From the NCBI GenBank assembly GCA_037142875.1, contig JBAWZV010000002.1, forward strand, positions 124,001 through 188,000: a stretch of DNA of 64,000 nucleotides, written 5' to 3'. This stretch comes from PALSA-600 sp037142875. Lineage in GTDB: Bacteria; Actinomycetota; Thermoleophilia; Gaiellales; Gaiellaceae. Below the pieces are notes generated by a model that worked only from the letters and a program-made list of their open reading frames with translations, was not told where the DNA came from and searched no databases. Positions 1-8,490 of this stretch are shown piece by piece. Each line of letters starts with the position of its first letter. Position 1 is the stretch's first letter. The position numbers were made by a program, and so were the translations under genes.

Positions 1-2
1 CG

Positions 3-935
3 GGACTTGGGATCCTGACGATCGCCAACAGGAGCTTCCGCTGGGACATCAAGGACATCCACCTTCTACTCGGTGGTGCCGCCGCGGCCTCGCTCCTGCT
101 GCTTGCCCTCCGCCGCCGTCGCGGAGTGCCGCTGCTCGCCGCCGTCGCGGTGTGCGCATGGATGCTCGCGGGGCAGATCGAGGAGACGATCGGCAACGAC
201 TCGCTCGCCAACCGCGTTGTTCACTACCTCCCCGACCAGCGCGACTGGGTCGATCAGGCAACCGGGGGATCAAAGGTGACCTACCTCGGGCAGCTGATGT
301 TCAACGACAACGAGCTCTGGCTGACGGAGTTCTGGAACCGCTCGGTGAGTCACGTCGCGAGTCTCGATGGTACGGCCCCCGGCCCGGGCCCGGTCAGTGG
401 TCCCGGCGTGATCGGAACGGACGGTGAGCTCTCGCACCCGACGGGTGACCCGTACGTGCTCGCCGGAAACGGGGTGCACCTCGAGGCCGAGCTCGTCGCA
501 TCGCGGAACGGGCTGAACCTCTACCGCCTCGACGGATCGTGGCGGCTGCGCGACGAGCTTCAGCAGGTGTTCGCCGACGGGTGGGCGCCCGACTGGTGCA
601 CCTACACCTTCTTTGCCAAGCGCGGTCCGGGGACGGTCGTGATTCATCTCTCCCGGGCGGGCTATCGCGGGAATGCGCCTCCCGGCCACGTCACCCTCAC
701 CGTCGGGACGGTGCGGCTCGACTCGCACCAGGCGCCGCAGATCGCACGGCTGCTCGCAACTCGGCGAAGCCTCATCCGGAATGGGGTTGCAAAGGTTATC
801 CGGGTTCACGTTGAGCAGACGCCCGTGCGGGTTGTGATCCGCATCACACCGACGTTCCGGGCGGCCGGGAGCGATATCCGTCAGCTCGGCGCCCAGGTCG
901 GCTTCCGCTACGTCCCCGACTCGCCGGCCCCCTGA
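3..935 (+). CDS. C-terminal part of a membrane glycosyltransferase-like protein (5' end outside window)
   Basis: The frame is open from the first complete codon (position 3), so the start lies upstream of the window. What remains is about 310 residues: two hydrophobic helices near the start (around LLLGGAAAASLLLLAL and PLLAAVAVCAWML) followed by a long extracytoplasmic-looking region ending in beta-rich sequence. The arrangement, with DQRDWVDQATG just after the last helix, resembles the tail of large GT39/ArnT-like membrane proteins of actinobacteria, but the catalytic loop is not in view, so the family is inferred. It ends 31 bp before the alanine dehydrogenase start, which has its own promoter-like hexamer. 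Confidence 0.6.
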   Translation, partial: GLGILTIANRSFRWDIKDIHLLLGGAAAASLLLLALRRRRGVPLLAAVAVCAWMLAGQIEETIGNDSLANRVVHYLPDQRDWVDQATGGSKVTYLGQLMFNDNELWLTEFWNRSVSHVASLDGTAPGPGPVSGPGVIGTDGELSHPTGDPYVLAGNGVHLEAELVASRNGLNLYRLDGSWRLRDELQQVFADGWAPDWCTYTFFAKRGPGTVVIHLSRAGYRGNAPPGHVTLTVGTVRLDSHQAPQIARLLATRRSLIRNGVAKVIRVHVEQTPVRVVIRITPTFRAAGSDIRQLGAQVGFRYVPDSPAP

Positions 936-966
936 GATCCGCCTGCGACGCTATCGTTGCCCCGCT

Positions 967-2073
967 GTGCAGATCGGGGTCGCCAAGGAGATCAAGCAGG
1001 ATGAGTACCGCGTCGCGCTGACGCCCGCGGGCGCGCTCGAGCTGCACAACCGCGGCCACGAGGTTGTAATCGAGACGGGTGCCGGCGACGGTAGCTCGTT
1101 CCCCGACGCAGCCTATGAGCGCGTCGGCGCACGGATCGGCTCGGTCGAGGAGGCCTGGGCCGCCGACCTCGTCCTCAAGGTCAAGGAGCCGATCGCGCCG
1201 GAGTACGGCCGGCTGCGCGAGGGGCAGACCCTCTTCACGTACCTTCACATCGCGGCTGATGAGCCGCTGACGCGCGCGCTCGTCGACTCGGGCGTCTCAG
1301 CCGTCGCCTACGAGACCGTCGAGACGACGTCACGGGCCCTGCCGCTCCTCGCACCGATGTCCGAGGTCGCAGGCCGCCTCGCCTCGCAGGCCGGCGCGTA
1401 CTTTCTCGAGAAGCCGCTAGGGGGCCGCGGGCTCCTGCTCGGCGGCGTGCCCGGTGTCGCACCAGGCAAGGTCGTGATCATCGGCGGCGGGATCGTCGGC
1501 TACAACGCGGCGATCATCGCGCTCGGGCTTGGCGCCCAGGTGACGATCCTCGAGCGGTCGATCGACCGGATGCGCCACCTCGAAGAGATCCTCTCCGGCC
1601 GCGTCACACTGCTCATGTCCTCAAGCCTCGAGATCGCGCACTCGGTCGCCGACGCCGACCTGGTGATCGGCGCGGTGCTTATTCCGGGCGCGATTGCCCC
1701 GAAGCTCGTGACGCGCGAGATGATCGCCTCGATGCAGCCGGGGGCCGTCGTCGTCGATGTCGCGATCGACCAGGGCGGCTGCTTCGAGACGTCACACGCG
1801 ACGACGCATTCCGACCCGGTGTACGTGATCGACGGCGTCACGCACTACTGCGTGGCGAACATGCCCGGCGGGGTGCCCATCACCTCGACGAAGTCGTTGA
1901 CGAACGCGACGCTCCCGTACGTTGAGGCGATCGCTGATCGCGGCCTCGCCGCGGCAGTCTCGGCCGACCCGGCGCTTGCCAAGGGCGTCAACGTGATCGG
2001 CGGCAAGGTGACCTACGAGGCAGTCGCGCAGGCGCACGGCCTTGACTTCACGCCGCTTGCCGACGCGATCTAG
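967..2073 (+). CDS. ald: alanine dehydrogenase
   Basis: NAD-dependent oxidative deamination of L-alanine to pyruvate and ammonium. The 368-residue product has the family length and the N-terminal MQIGVAKEIKQDEYRVALTP signature with its conserved Arg and Lys, then a Rossmann GGGIVG motif around residue 178. The start is GTG at 967. TATCGT at 952-957 ends 9 nt upstream of it with no Shine-Dalgarno sequence between, so the transcript is probably leaderless. Strong family match. Confidence 0.95.
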   Translation: MQIGVAKEIKQDEYRVALTPAGALELHNRGHEVVIETGAGDGSSFPDAAYERVGARIGSVEEAWAADLVLKVKEPIAPEYGRLREGQTLFTYLHIAADEPLTRALVDSGVSAVAYETVETTSRALPLLAPMSEVAGRLASQAGAYFLEKPLGGRGLLLGGVPGVAPGKVVIIGGGIVGYNAAIIALGLGAQVTILERSIDRMRHLEEILSGRVTLLMSSSLEIAHSVADADLVIGAVLIPGAIAPKLVTREMIASMQPGAVVVDVAIDQGGCFETSHATTHSDPVYVIDGVTHYCVANMPGGVPITSTKSLTNATLPYVEAIADRGLAAAVSADPALAKGVNVIGGKVTYEAVAQAHGLDFTPLADAI

Positions 2074-2085
2074 CCGGTCGGGCGC

Positions 2086-2211
2086 TCAGGACTTGCGCCT
2101 GGAGCCCGGCTTCGGGCTGATCTTCACGACGAGCCAGGTGACGCTCGCAGCGAGCGCGACCATGCAGCAGATGAAGACGACAACGCCGACAAGTCCGAAT
2201 GCAGTGGCCAC
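2086..2211 (-). CDS. 41-residue single-span membrane protein
   Basis: A short minus-strand frame opens at GTG 2211 and ends at TGA 2086-2088. The product is a basic, single transmembrane helix (GVVVFICCMVALAASVTWLVV) with a Lys/Arg-rich tail. It sits convergent to ald and divergent from deoB, with its start only 19 nt from the deoB ATG. A much longer minus frame (to 2856) runs through here but is antisense to deoB, and only this last segment looks like protein. No family is recognised; it may be a real small protein or chance. Confidence 0.4.
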   Translation of the reverse strand: MATAFGLVGVVVFICCMVALAASVTWLVVKISPKPGSRRKS

Positions 2212-2229
2212 GCGCCGTAGGATAGCCCC

Positions 2230-3399
2230 ATGCCACGTGCCTGCGTAATCGTGCTCGACGCGGTCGGCGTCGGAGAGCTCCCCGACGCCGCCGACTACGG
2301 CGACCAGGGGTCGAACACCCTCGGTAACGTCGCCGCTGCCGTCGGCGGCCTCGACCTTCCGACGCTTGAAGCACTCGGCCTGGGCAACGTCTTTCCGCTT
2401 GACGGCTGCCGTGTTCAGGACGGCGCCCCGGCGGTGGCTGGCCGCCTGGTCGAGCGCTCGCGCGGCAAGGACACGACGACAGGCCACTGGGAGCTGATGG
2501 GGATCGTCACGCCAAAGGCGATGCCGACCTATCCGCACGGCTTCCCCGACGACGTGATCGACCCGTTTATGAACCAGACGGGTCGTGGCGTGATCGGAAA
2601 CGTCCCGGCGAGCGGCACGGAGATAATCCAGGAGCTCGGTGCGGAGCATCAGAAGACGGGCAAGTGGATCGTCTACACGAGCGCCGACTCGGTCTTCCAG
2701 ATCGCAGCGCACGAGGACACGGTGCCGCTCGAGGAGCTGTACGAGGCCTGCCGGGTCGCTCGTAGCATCCTCGTAGGCAAGCACGCCGTCGGCCGCGTGA
2801 TCGCGCGGCCGTTCAACGGAGAGCCGGGCAACTACCAGCGCACGGCGAACCGCCACGACTTCTCACTCGAGCCCGGTCGCCCGAACTACCTCTCACACAT
2901 TCGCGCGGCGGGGAACACCGTCTATGGCGTCGGGAAGATCTTCGACATCTTCGCGGGCTGCGACGTCGACGAGTCGTTCCCGACCAGGTCGAACGTCGAG
3001 GGGATCCAGAAGACCGAGGAGCTGCTGCAGACGGTCGATGAGGGGCTGATCTTCGTCAACCTCGTCGAGACCGACATGCTCTGGGGGCATCGCAACGACC
3101 CCGAGAACTTCCATCGCTGCCTGCAGGACTTCGACCGTCGGCTGCCCGACCTGCTCGAGGCGCTTCGGCCCGGCGACCTGCTGATCCTGACCTCGGATCA
3201 CGGCTGCGACCCGACGACACCGTCGACCGACCACTCGCGCGAGCACGCGCTTCTGCTGGCCTACGTCCACGGGCGCAACGCCGACGGGCGGATCTACGTG
3301 GGCGGCGAGTTCGCCGACGTCGGCGCAACCGTCAACGCCTGGCTCGGCGGCAAGAGTGGCGGCCGGGGCCTTCCCGGCAAGCCCATCGTCGAGCGGTAG
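2230..3399 (+). CDS. deoB: phosphopentomutase
   Basis: Interconverts (deoxy)ribose 1-phosphate and 5-phosphate in nucleoside catabolism. 389 residues, full length. Visible alkaline-phosphatase-superfamily motifs are the N-terminal VLDAVGVGELPDAADYGD metal site, the GKDTTTGHWE stretch containing the nucleophilic Thr, and SDHGCDPTTPSTDHSREH near the C terminus for the second metal. TAGGAT at 2218-2223 lies 6 nt before the ATG (leaderless type). The next gene starts 8 bp after its stop and makes its substrate, so the two form one catabolic unit. Confidence 0.96.
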   Translation: MPRACVIVLDAVGVGELPDAADYGDQGSNTLGNVAAAVGGLDLPTLEALGLGNVFPLDGCRVQDGAPAVAGRLVERSRGKDTTTGHWELMGIVTPKAMPTYPHGFPDDVIDPFMNQTGRGVIGNVPASGTEIIQELGAEHQKTGKWIVYTSADSVFQIAAHEDTVPLEELYEACRVARSILVGKHAVGRVIARPFNGEPGNYQRTANRHDFSLEPGRPNYLSHIRAAGNTVYGVGKIFDIFAGCDVDESFPTRSNVEGIQKTEELLQTVDEGLIFVNLVETDMLWGHRNDPENFHRCLQDFDRRLPDLLEALRPGDLLILTSDHGCDPTTPSTDHSREHALLLAYVHGRNADGRIYVGGEFADVGATVNAWLGGKSGGRGLPGKPIVER

Positions 3400-3406
3400 A
3401 CGCTCC

Positions 3407-4705
3407 GTGATCCGGCCGGCAGAGCTGATCCAGCGCAAGCGTGACGGCGAGGAGCTCGGGTCGGACGAGATTGCAGAGCTCGTGCTCGGGTACGCCCGAG
3501 GCGAGGTTCCGGACTACCAGCTCGCCGCGTTCTGTATGGCCGTCTACTTCCGCGGGCTCTCATCGCGTGAGACCTATGCGCTGACCGACGCGATGATTCG
3601 CAGCGGCGAGACGCTCGACCTCGGCGCCGCGCTCGGCCGCAAGGTGGTCGACAAGCACTCGACGGGTGGGGTGGGGGACAAGACCTCGCTCGCCGTCGGC
3701 CCGATCGTCGCGGCGTGTGGCGTCCCGTTCGGGAAGATGAGCGGTCGCGGGCTCGGTCACACCGGGGGCACGCTCGACAAGCTCGAGTCGATCCCCGGCT
3801 TCCGGATCGAGCTGTCACACGACGAGTTCATTGCGCAGGTGCGCCACGTCGGGATGGCCATCGTCGGCCAGACAGCAAATCTCGTCCCTGCCGACAAGAT
3901 GCTGTATGCCCTGCGCGACGTGACGGCGACGGTCGATCAGATGTCTCTGATCGCCGCCTCGATCATGTCGAAGAAGCTCGCAGCGGGCGCGCAGGCGATC
4001 GTGCTCGACGTCAAGGTCGGCGACGGTGCGTTCATGAAGACCCTGGATGACGCCCGCACCCTGGCCGAGACGATGATCTCGCTCGGCGTGCACGCCGGTC
4101 GCAAGGTCGTGTGCCTGCTCACAGACATGGATCAGCCACTCGGGGGTGCCGTCGGCAACGCCCTCGAGGTGAGGGAGGCACGGGCGACCGTTCGTGGCGA
4201 TGGCCCGGCCGACTTCACCGAGCTCGTCCTCGACGCCTGCGCACGGCTGATCTCTCTCTCCGACCTCGGAATCGACCCGCTTGAGGGAAGGCGCCGGGCC
4301 GAGGCGGCGATCGCCGACGGCTCCGCCGAGGCGGTCTGGTGCCGCTGGATCGAGGCTCAGGGTGGAACCTCCGACGAGTCGGCGCTCGAGGCCGCGCCGG
4401 TCGTGCGGACGGTCACGGCGCCACGCTCCGGGATGATCGAGCGGCTCGGCGCGATCCAGGTTGGCAACGCGGCGCTCCACCTGGGCGCCGGTCGGCGAGC
4501 CAAGGATGACTCGATCGATCACGCGGTGGGCGTGGTGTGCCTGCGCAAGCGGGGCGACGCGGTTGAGACCGGCGAGCTCCTTGCCGATGTCCACGCACGC
4601 GACGAGACGTCGGCCTCGGAGGCCGCGGCCGATGTCCTGGCGGCGTACTCGATCGGCGACGGCCCCGTGGCGGCGCGCTCGGTGCTGATCGAAGTCATCG
4701 AGTAG
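3407..4705 (+). CDS. pyrimidine-nucleoside (thymidine) phosphorylase
   Basis: Phosphorolysis of pyrimidine nucleosides to base plus pentose 1-phosphate, the substrate of the upstream DeoB. The motif KHSTGGVGDKTSL near residue 82 is the phosphate-binding signature of the DeoA/Pdp family, and the 432-residue length fits. I place the start at GTG 3407 (VIRPAELIQRKRDGEEL), the point where family similarity begins; an in-frame ATG at 3356 would overlap deoB by 44 bp and adds a low-complexity leader. DeoA and Pdp cannot be told apart reliably by eye. Confidence 0.93.
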   Translation: MIRPAELIQRKRDGEELGSDEIAELVLGYARGEVPDYQLAAFCMAVYFRGLSSRETYALTDAMIRSGETLDLGAALGRKVVDKHSTGGVGDKTSLAVGPIVAACGVPFGKMSGRGLGHTGGTLDKLESIPGFRIELSHDEFIAQVRHVGMAIVGQTANLVPADKMLYALRDVTATVDQMSLIAASIMSKKLAAGAQAIVLDVKVGDGAFMKTLDDARTLAETMISLGVHAGRKVVCLLTDMDQPLGGAVGNALEVREARATVRGDGPADFTELVLDACARLISLSDLGIDPLEGRRRAEAAIADGSAEAVWCRWIEAQGGTSDESALEAAPVVRTVTAPRSGMIERLGAIQVGNAALHLGAGRRAKDDSIDHAVGVVCLRKRGDAVETGELLADVHARDETSASEAAADVLAAYSIGDGPVAARSVLIEVIE

Positions 4706-4744
4706 CACCCGCCGCGCGGCCACGAGGCGGCTAGCGTGTCGGGG

Positions 4745-5581
4745 GTGCCCGAGCTGCCCGAGGTCGAGAGCGTTCGTCGGCGACTCGCGCCCGTGCTCGA
4801 AGGACGCCGCATCGACGCCGCCCAGATCAACGACGCACGGCTGACGCGCCCGGTCGATCCCGCCGAGGTCGCACGCGCGCTTGTCGGTGAGCGGGTCGCC
4901 ACGCTCGACCGGCGCGGTAAGTATCTGATCGTTCGCTTCGAGGACGGCGCCGCGCTGCTTGTTCATCTGCGGATGACGGGCTCGTTGCGACACGCACCCG
5001 CGGGCGAGCTTCCGGCGGACGCGCACCGGCGGGCGGTCGTGCGGCTCGATGACGGCTCCGAGGTCGCCTACCGGGATGTTCGTCGCTTCGGCACCTGGGA
5101 TCTCTTCGCGCCCGGCGAGGTCGACCGGTACATCGACGCGCGGCTCGGCCCCGAGCCGATCGGCCCGGCCTTCACCTCGGCTCATCTCGCCGCGCGTCTC
5201 ACCGGTCGCCGCTCACCGATCAAGGCGGCGATCCTCGATCAGCGGACGATCGCCGGAGTCGGAAACATCTATGCCGACGAGGCGCTCTGGCGTGCACGTC
5301 TGCACCCGCTGCGGGAGGCCGGCGGCCTCGACCGGGCCGAGATCAGGTCGCTCTACCGCGCGATCCGCCACGTGCTCGAACTGGGGATCAGGCGTCAGGG
5401 CTCAACGCTCCGCGACTACGCGTTGCCCGACGGCGGCGAAGGGGGGATGCAGCATGAGTTTCGCGTCTACGGCCGCGGCGGTGAGCCGTGCGAGCGCTGC
5501 GGCCGCCCAATCGTCAAGATCCGCGCAGCCGGGCGCGGCACGTGGTTGTGCCCTTCGTGTCAGCCGGCCGGGACCCGCTAG
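4745..5581 (+). CDS. mutM: formamidopyrimidine-DNA glycosylase (Fpg/MutM)
   Basis: Bifunctional base-excision repair enzyme removing oxidised purines. The start is fixed by biochemistry: the enzyme needs Pro2 at the mature N terminus, which GTG 4745 gives (MPELPEVES); the in-frame GTG 9 nt upstream would bury it. Pro2, Glu3 and the conserved Lys59 (DRRGKYLIV) are present, and the C terminus holds the CxxC...CxxC zinc finger (Cys249, 252, 269, 272). TAGCGT at 4732-4737 lies 7 nt upstream. 278 residues. Confidence 0.96.
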   Translation: MPELPEVESVRRRLAPVLEGRRIDAAQINDARLTRPVDPAEVARALVGERVATLDRRGKYLIVRFEDGAALLVHLRMTGSLRHAPAGELPADAHRRAVVRLDDGSEVAYRDVRRFGTWDLFAPGEVDRYIDARLGPEPIGPAFTSAHLAARLTGRRSPIKAAILDQRTIAGVGNIYADEALWRARLHPLREAGGLDRAEIRSLYRAIRHVLELGIRRQGSTLRDYALPDGGEGGMQHEFRVYGRGGEPCERCGRPIVKIRAAGRGTWLCPSCQPAGTR

Positions 5582-6009
5582 AGAAGCCAGGGGAGCAGCC
5601 GCCGGGGCGTCCGCGCCCGGTACTCGGCGTAGTCCGCGTAGTGCGCGAGGAGCCAGGTCTCTTCCCGGCGTGCCTTGAACGTGAAGACGCCGACGAGGGC
5701 CGCTGTCGGCACGAGCCCGAGCGGGGCGGAGCCAAGCGACCAGCCGGCGGCCATCAGGATGACCCCGCCGTAGATCGGATGGCGCACGAGGCGGTAGACG
5801 CCGCCGCGACGCAGCGTCGCCCCGGCCCGAGGCTTCGGAAGCGGCGTCAGCGACCGTCCGAGCGTTCGCCCGCCCGCCACCGCAAGCACGAGGCCGACAC
5901 CGGCCAGAATGACTCCCGCTACCGCGGCGCCTCCGCTGAACGCGCCGGGCCAGCCGACTCCGGCGTACCGCGCACCGATGACGAGCGCCAGGGTTGCAAA
6001 CTGCAGCAC
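5578..6009 (-). CDS. isoprenylcysteine carboxyl methyltransferase (ICMT)/PEMT-like membrane methyltransferase
   Basis: Small integral membrane protein with several helices and the C-terminal RHPIYGGVILMAAGWSL, ARREE and HYADYAEYRARTPRRLLPWL signatures of the ICMT/phospholipid methyltransferase superfamily (S-adenosylmethionine binding at RHPxY). The substrate cannot be predicted. Its stop overlaps the mutM stop. GTG 6009 is the first standard start, but the frame stays open to about 6120 and the upstream residues RRIPNLGPRGEGWV look like conserved protein, so the true start may be a non-standard codon such as CTG 6069. Confidence 0.75.
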   Translation of the reverse strand: MLQFATLALVIGARYAGVGWPGAFSGGAAVAGVILAGVGLVLAVAGGRTLGRSLTPLPKPRAGATLRRGGVYRLVRHPIYGGVILMAAGWSLGSAPLGLVPTAALVGVFTFKARREETWLLAHYADYAEYRARTPRRLLPWLL

Positions 6010-6121
6010 GACCCAGCCCTCGCCGCGCGGGCCGAGGTTGGGAATGCGTCGTTGAGTGGCGGCAGACAGACGGCGAGCGTACGACGCCGGGCGGGTGGCC
6101 GGGGGCTGCCGATGTCCGCTC

Positions 6122-6127
6122 TAGACT
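6122..6127 (+). promoter_or_regulatory. -10-like hexamer TAGACT before recO
   Basis: TAGACT ends 8 nt before GTG 6136. It supports the downstream start (6136) over the in-frame ATG 6112, which would lie upstream of the hexamer. Consistent with a leaderless recO message. Confidence 0.5.
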
Positions 6128-6135
6128 TGTCTGCA

Positions 6136-6879
6136 GTGGCCCGCCGCCCGTACAAGACCGAGGCGATCGTCCTTCGGTCGCTCCGCTTCTCCGAGGCCGA
6201 CCGGATCCTGCACCTCTACACGCTCGACCGCGGCCGGATCAGCGCGATCGCGAAGGGTGTACGCAAGACGAAGTCGCGGTTCGGCGCGCGCCTGGAGCCG
6301 CTCTCGCACGTCGAGCTCGTTCTGCACGAGGGCTCCGGTGAGCTGCAAACAGTTACGGGCGTCGAGCTGATTCGCTCCCACCACGCGGTACGCGACGACA
6401 CCTACCGCCTCGGGATCGGACTCCTCGGTGCCGAGGCGATGCTACGGCTGTTCGCCGAGCCCGAGGCGAACCCACGGGCGTTCGCCGCGCTGACGAAGTT
6501 CCTCGACGTTCTCGACGAGGCCCCGACGCGGCCGGGGTCAAGGCCCGAGCTCGACCCGCTTGCGCTCTCGTTCCAGCTGAAGCTTCTTTGGGTGTCGGGC
6601 TATCTGCCGCACCTGACCGGGTGTGTCGAGTGCGGTGAGCACGAGGATCTGGTCGGCTTCTCGCCGCGCGCCGGCGGCGCCGTCTGTCGTCTCCACGCCC
6701 GCGGCTCGATCAGTCTGTCCCCTGAGGGGCTCTCCGGAATCGAGCAGCTTCTCTCGGCTCCGATGGCCGATGCGCAGGCGGCCGCGATCGGTGATCGCGC
6801 CGAGCGCGAGGCCCATGCGGTGATCACGTCGACCTACGAGGAGCACGGCGGCTTCCGCTTGCGCACACTGTCAGCGTGA
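6136..6879 (+). CDS. recO: DNA repair protein RecO
   Basis: Recombination mediator that works with RecR to load RecA on SSB-coated DNA. N-terminal OB-fold signature YKTEAIVLRSLRFSEADRIL and TLDRGRISAIAKGVRK, then a helical region with a Cys4 zinc site: CVEC in the centre, then Cys and His spaced further on (VCRLH), as in many RecO proteins. 247 residues from GTG 6136. The GNAT gene downstream begins within its stop (GTGA), so the two are translationally coupled. Confidence 0.93.
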   Translation: MARRPYKTEAIVLRSLRFSEADRILHLYTLDRGRISAIAKGVRKTKSRFGARLEPLSHVELVLHEGSGELQTVTGVELIRSHHAVRDDTYRLGIGLLGAEAMLRLFAEPEANPRAFAALTKFLDVLDEAPTRPGSRPELDPLALSFQLKLLWVSGYLPHLTGCVECGEHEDLVGFSPRAGGAVCRLHARGSISLSPEGLSGIEQLLSAPMADAQAAAIGDRAEREAHAVITSTYEEHGGFRLRTLSA

Positions 6880-7301
6880 TCCGCGACCTCGGCGATGGCT
6901 ACGAGCTCGACTACGACCCGGCCCGCATCGACGTCGCCGCAGTCCACCGCTACATCGCCGAGGAGTCGTACTGGGCTCCGGGGCGCCCGTACGAGGTGAT
7001 GCAGACGATGATCCGCGAGGCCCACCGCGTCGTCGGTCTCTACCATCACGGCGACCTGATCGGCTTCTGCCGCGCCGCCCGCTGCTCACCCGGCGTGATG
7101 TACCTCGCCGACGTCTACGTCCTCGACACGCACCGCGGCCGCGGCCTCGGTGTCGAACTCGTCCGTGAGATGGTCGAGCGCGGCCCGCTGCGCGACTCCC
7201 GCTGGCTCCTCACCACAACCGACGCCCACAGCCTCTATCGCAAGCTCGGCTTCACCGATCCGAGCGTGAAGGTGCTGGAGCGAACGCCGAGCCAGGGGTA
7301 A
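6876..7301 (+). CDS. GNAT family N-acetyltransferase
   Basis: 141-residue acetyltransferase of the small GNAT type. The acetyl-CoA binding motif A is visible as LADVYVLDTHRGRGLGVELV around residues 85-105, followed by the LYRKLGF motif near the C terminus. Its GTG start overlaps the recO stop. The substrate is unknown; related proteins are annotated only as acetyltransferases. Confidence 0.88.
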   Translation: MIRDLGDGYELDYDPARIDVAAVHRYIAEESYWAPGRPYEVMQTMIREAHRVVGLYHHGDLIGFCRAARCSPGVMYLADVYVLDTHRGRGLGVELVREMVERGPLRDSRWLLTTTDAHSLYRKLGFTDPSVKVLERTPSQG

Positions 7302-7354
7302 CGGCATAGGGACGCTCGCGCAGGCGACAGCCCACGTACCCAGCGACCCTTAGA

Positions 7355-7612
7355 TCATCTGACCGCGACGGGGCCTGACGCGGAGGCCTGGTTCGTGCGA
7401 ACCTTCGCGGTGATCGTCTCGGTGTACGTTCCGGCCTTCAGGTGTCACCCGACCGGACCACGTTGCCGACCTTCCGGCAGTTGTGCGTGTCGGCCATGAG
7501 GTTGACCTCACAGCCGTTGCAGGCAACGCCGTCCGCGTCGGCATATCCAGACGCACAGACGGCACTCGGGGCGAGCGAGCCCGACGCGTGGGCAGCGAGC
7601 CCCGCCGGTCAA
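7355..7612 (-). pseudogene. remnant of a secreted GCEVN-repeat-type protein, frameshifted
   Basis: Two minus-strand fragments in different frames read as one protein. The upstream piece (about 7612 down to TGA 7438) gives DADGVACNGCEVNLMADTHNC, like the Cys-rich NGCEVN repeats of bacterial surface proteins. The downstream piece (about 7437 down to TGA 7355) gives LKAGTYTETITAKVRTNQ, a beta-strand-like secreted tail. No start codon or intact frame joins them. This fills most of the 370-bp gap between the GNAT gene and the next secreted-protein gene; I see nothing else in it. Confidence 0.4.
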
Positions 7613-7671
7613 GACGAGTGGCTCGCTCCTCGGCATGCGCGTGCGATGGGCGACTCCAGGAGCCCCGTGCG

Positions 7672-8145
7672 ATGCGCAATCCTGTGGTGCAGATGCGCGC
7701 GTCATGTCTTGCGATCGCCGTCCTCGTGCTCACGCTCTCCTCGAGTCCAGGTGGGCTCGCCACGACCGGCTACAGGCTGCAGGACGCCGCCTGGACGCGA
7801 CCCCCGAGCGGGTCAGCATTCAGCGTGAACGCCCACGGAGTCGCCGTACACCCGGCGCACCTCTACGTCTACCTCGACCAGCAGCCATGCCAGCTGACGC
7901 GGACGAGCGAGGCGACTCGCGTCAATGGCACGACGTTCAAGGCCGGGCAGTCCTCCTTCAGGGACACAAGACGAGCGCTGGTCACGCTGTGGATCTCCGG
8001 CCGCTTCAACCGGTCGTTCACCGCGAACGCCGGTAACACTGCCCAGCGTGAGTACGCATGCGCGTACCTGACGACGCCGAACGCTCACGGCCAGTACCGC
8101 GTCACCGCAGCACGCGCGTCGAGCGCGTACACCGTGACAGGCTGA
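7672..8145 (+). CDS. secreted protein of unknown function
   Basis: 157 residues. An N-terminal signal peptide is plausible (MRASCLAIAVLVLTLSSSPG after a short basic lead), followed by a beta-rich domain with paired Cys (QQPCQLT and EYACAYL) that could form a disulphide outside the cell. ATG 7672 and ATG 7693 are both in frame and give the same mature protein; the sequence upstream of 7672 is low-complexity and not protein-like. No family recognised. It stands alone between a decayed gene and azlD. Confidence 0.6.
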   Translation: MRNPVVQMRASCLAIAVLVLTLSSSPGGLATTGYRLQDAAWTRPPSGSAFSVNAHGVAVHPAHLYVYLDQQPCQLTRTSEATRVNGTTFKAGQSSFRDTRRALVTLWISGRFNRSFTANAGNTAQREYACAYLTTPNAHGQYRVTAARASSAYTVTG

Positions 8146-8187
8146 CCCTCGAGCTGCCCGTTGATGAAGAGTGACACGTGAGCCCCG

Positions 8188-8490
8188 TCAGAACGGGACG
8201 CGCAGGAGCCAGAACACCGTCATCCCGACGGCAATCCCGACCCACAGCAGCCGGGTACGCCACGCTGCAGCAGCCGCGACCGCTGCGGCGGCAACGCGGA
8301 TGCCGCCTTCGTGCCGATGCCCTTGCAGAGCAGGGGTGACGAGCGCCGCAAACACGGCGATCGGGACGAAGCGCAGGAAGCGCAGCCAGAAGGCGGGCAG
8401 GTCGGTGTGGAGGGCGAGTCCGGCGTAGCGGGAGCCGAAGGTGACGGCGACCATGCCGACCAGGGTCAGCCAGAATCCGGTGGCGCTCAT
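8188..8490 (-). CDS. azlD: branched-chain amino acid transport protein AzlD
   Basis: 100-residue membrane protein with the AzlD pattern: a first helix with GMVAVTFGSRYAGL, then FLRFVPIAVFAALVTPAL, then further helices. Partner of AzlC in an exporter of branched-chain amino acids (LIV-E type). Its ATG overlaps the azlC stop by 4 bp (ATGA at 8487-8490), the usual coupling of this pair. Confidence 0.88.
   Translation of the reverse strand: MSATGFWLTLVGMVAVTFGSRYAGLALHTDLPAFWLRFLRFVPIAVFAALVTPALQGHRHEGGIRVAAAAVAAAAAWRTRLLWVGIAVGMTVFWLLRVPF

Noticed and set aside
2212..2856. Long minus-strand frame continuing upstream of the 41-residue membrane ORF
   Set aside because: It is antisense to deoB and reads as Arg/Ala/Val-rich shadow; only the last 41 codons look like protein.
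5488..6111. Long plus-strand extension in front of recO
   Set aside because: Low-complexity, antisense to the ICMT-like gene; recO similarity begins after GTG 6136.
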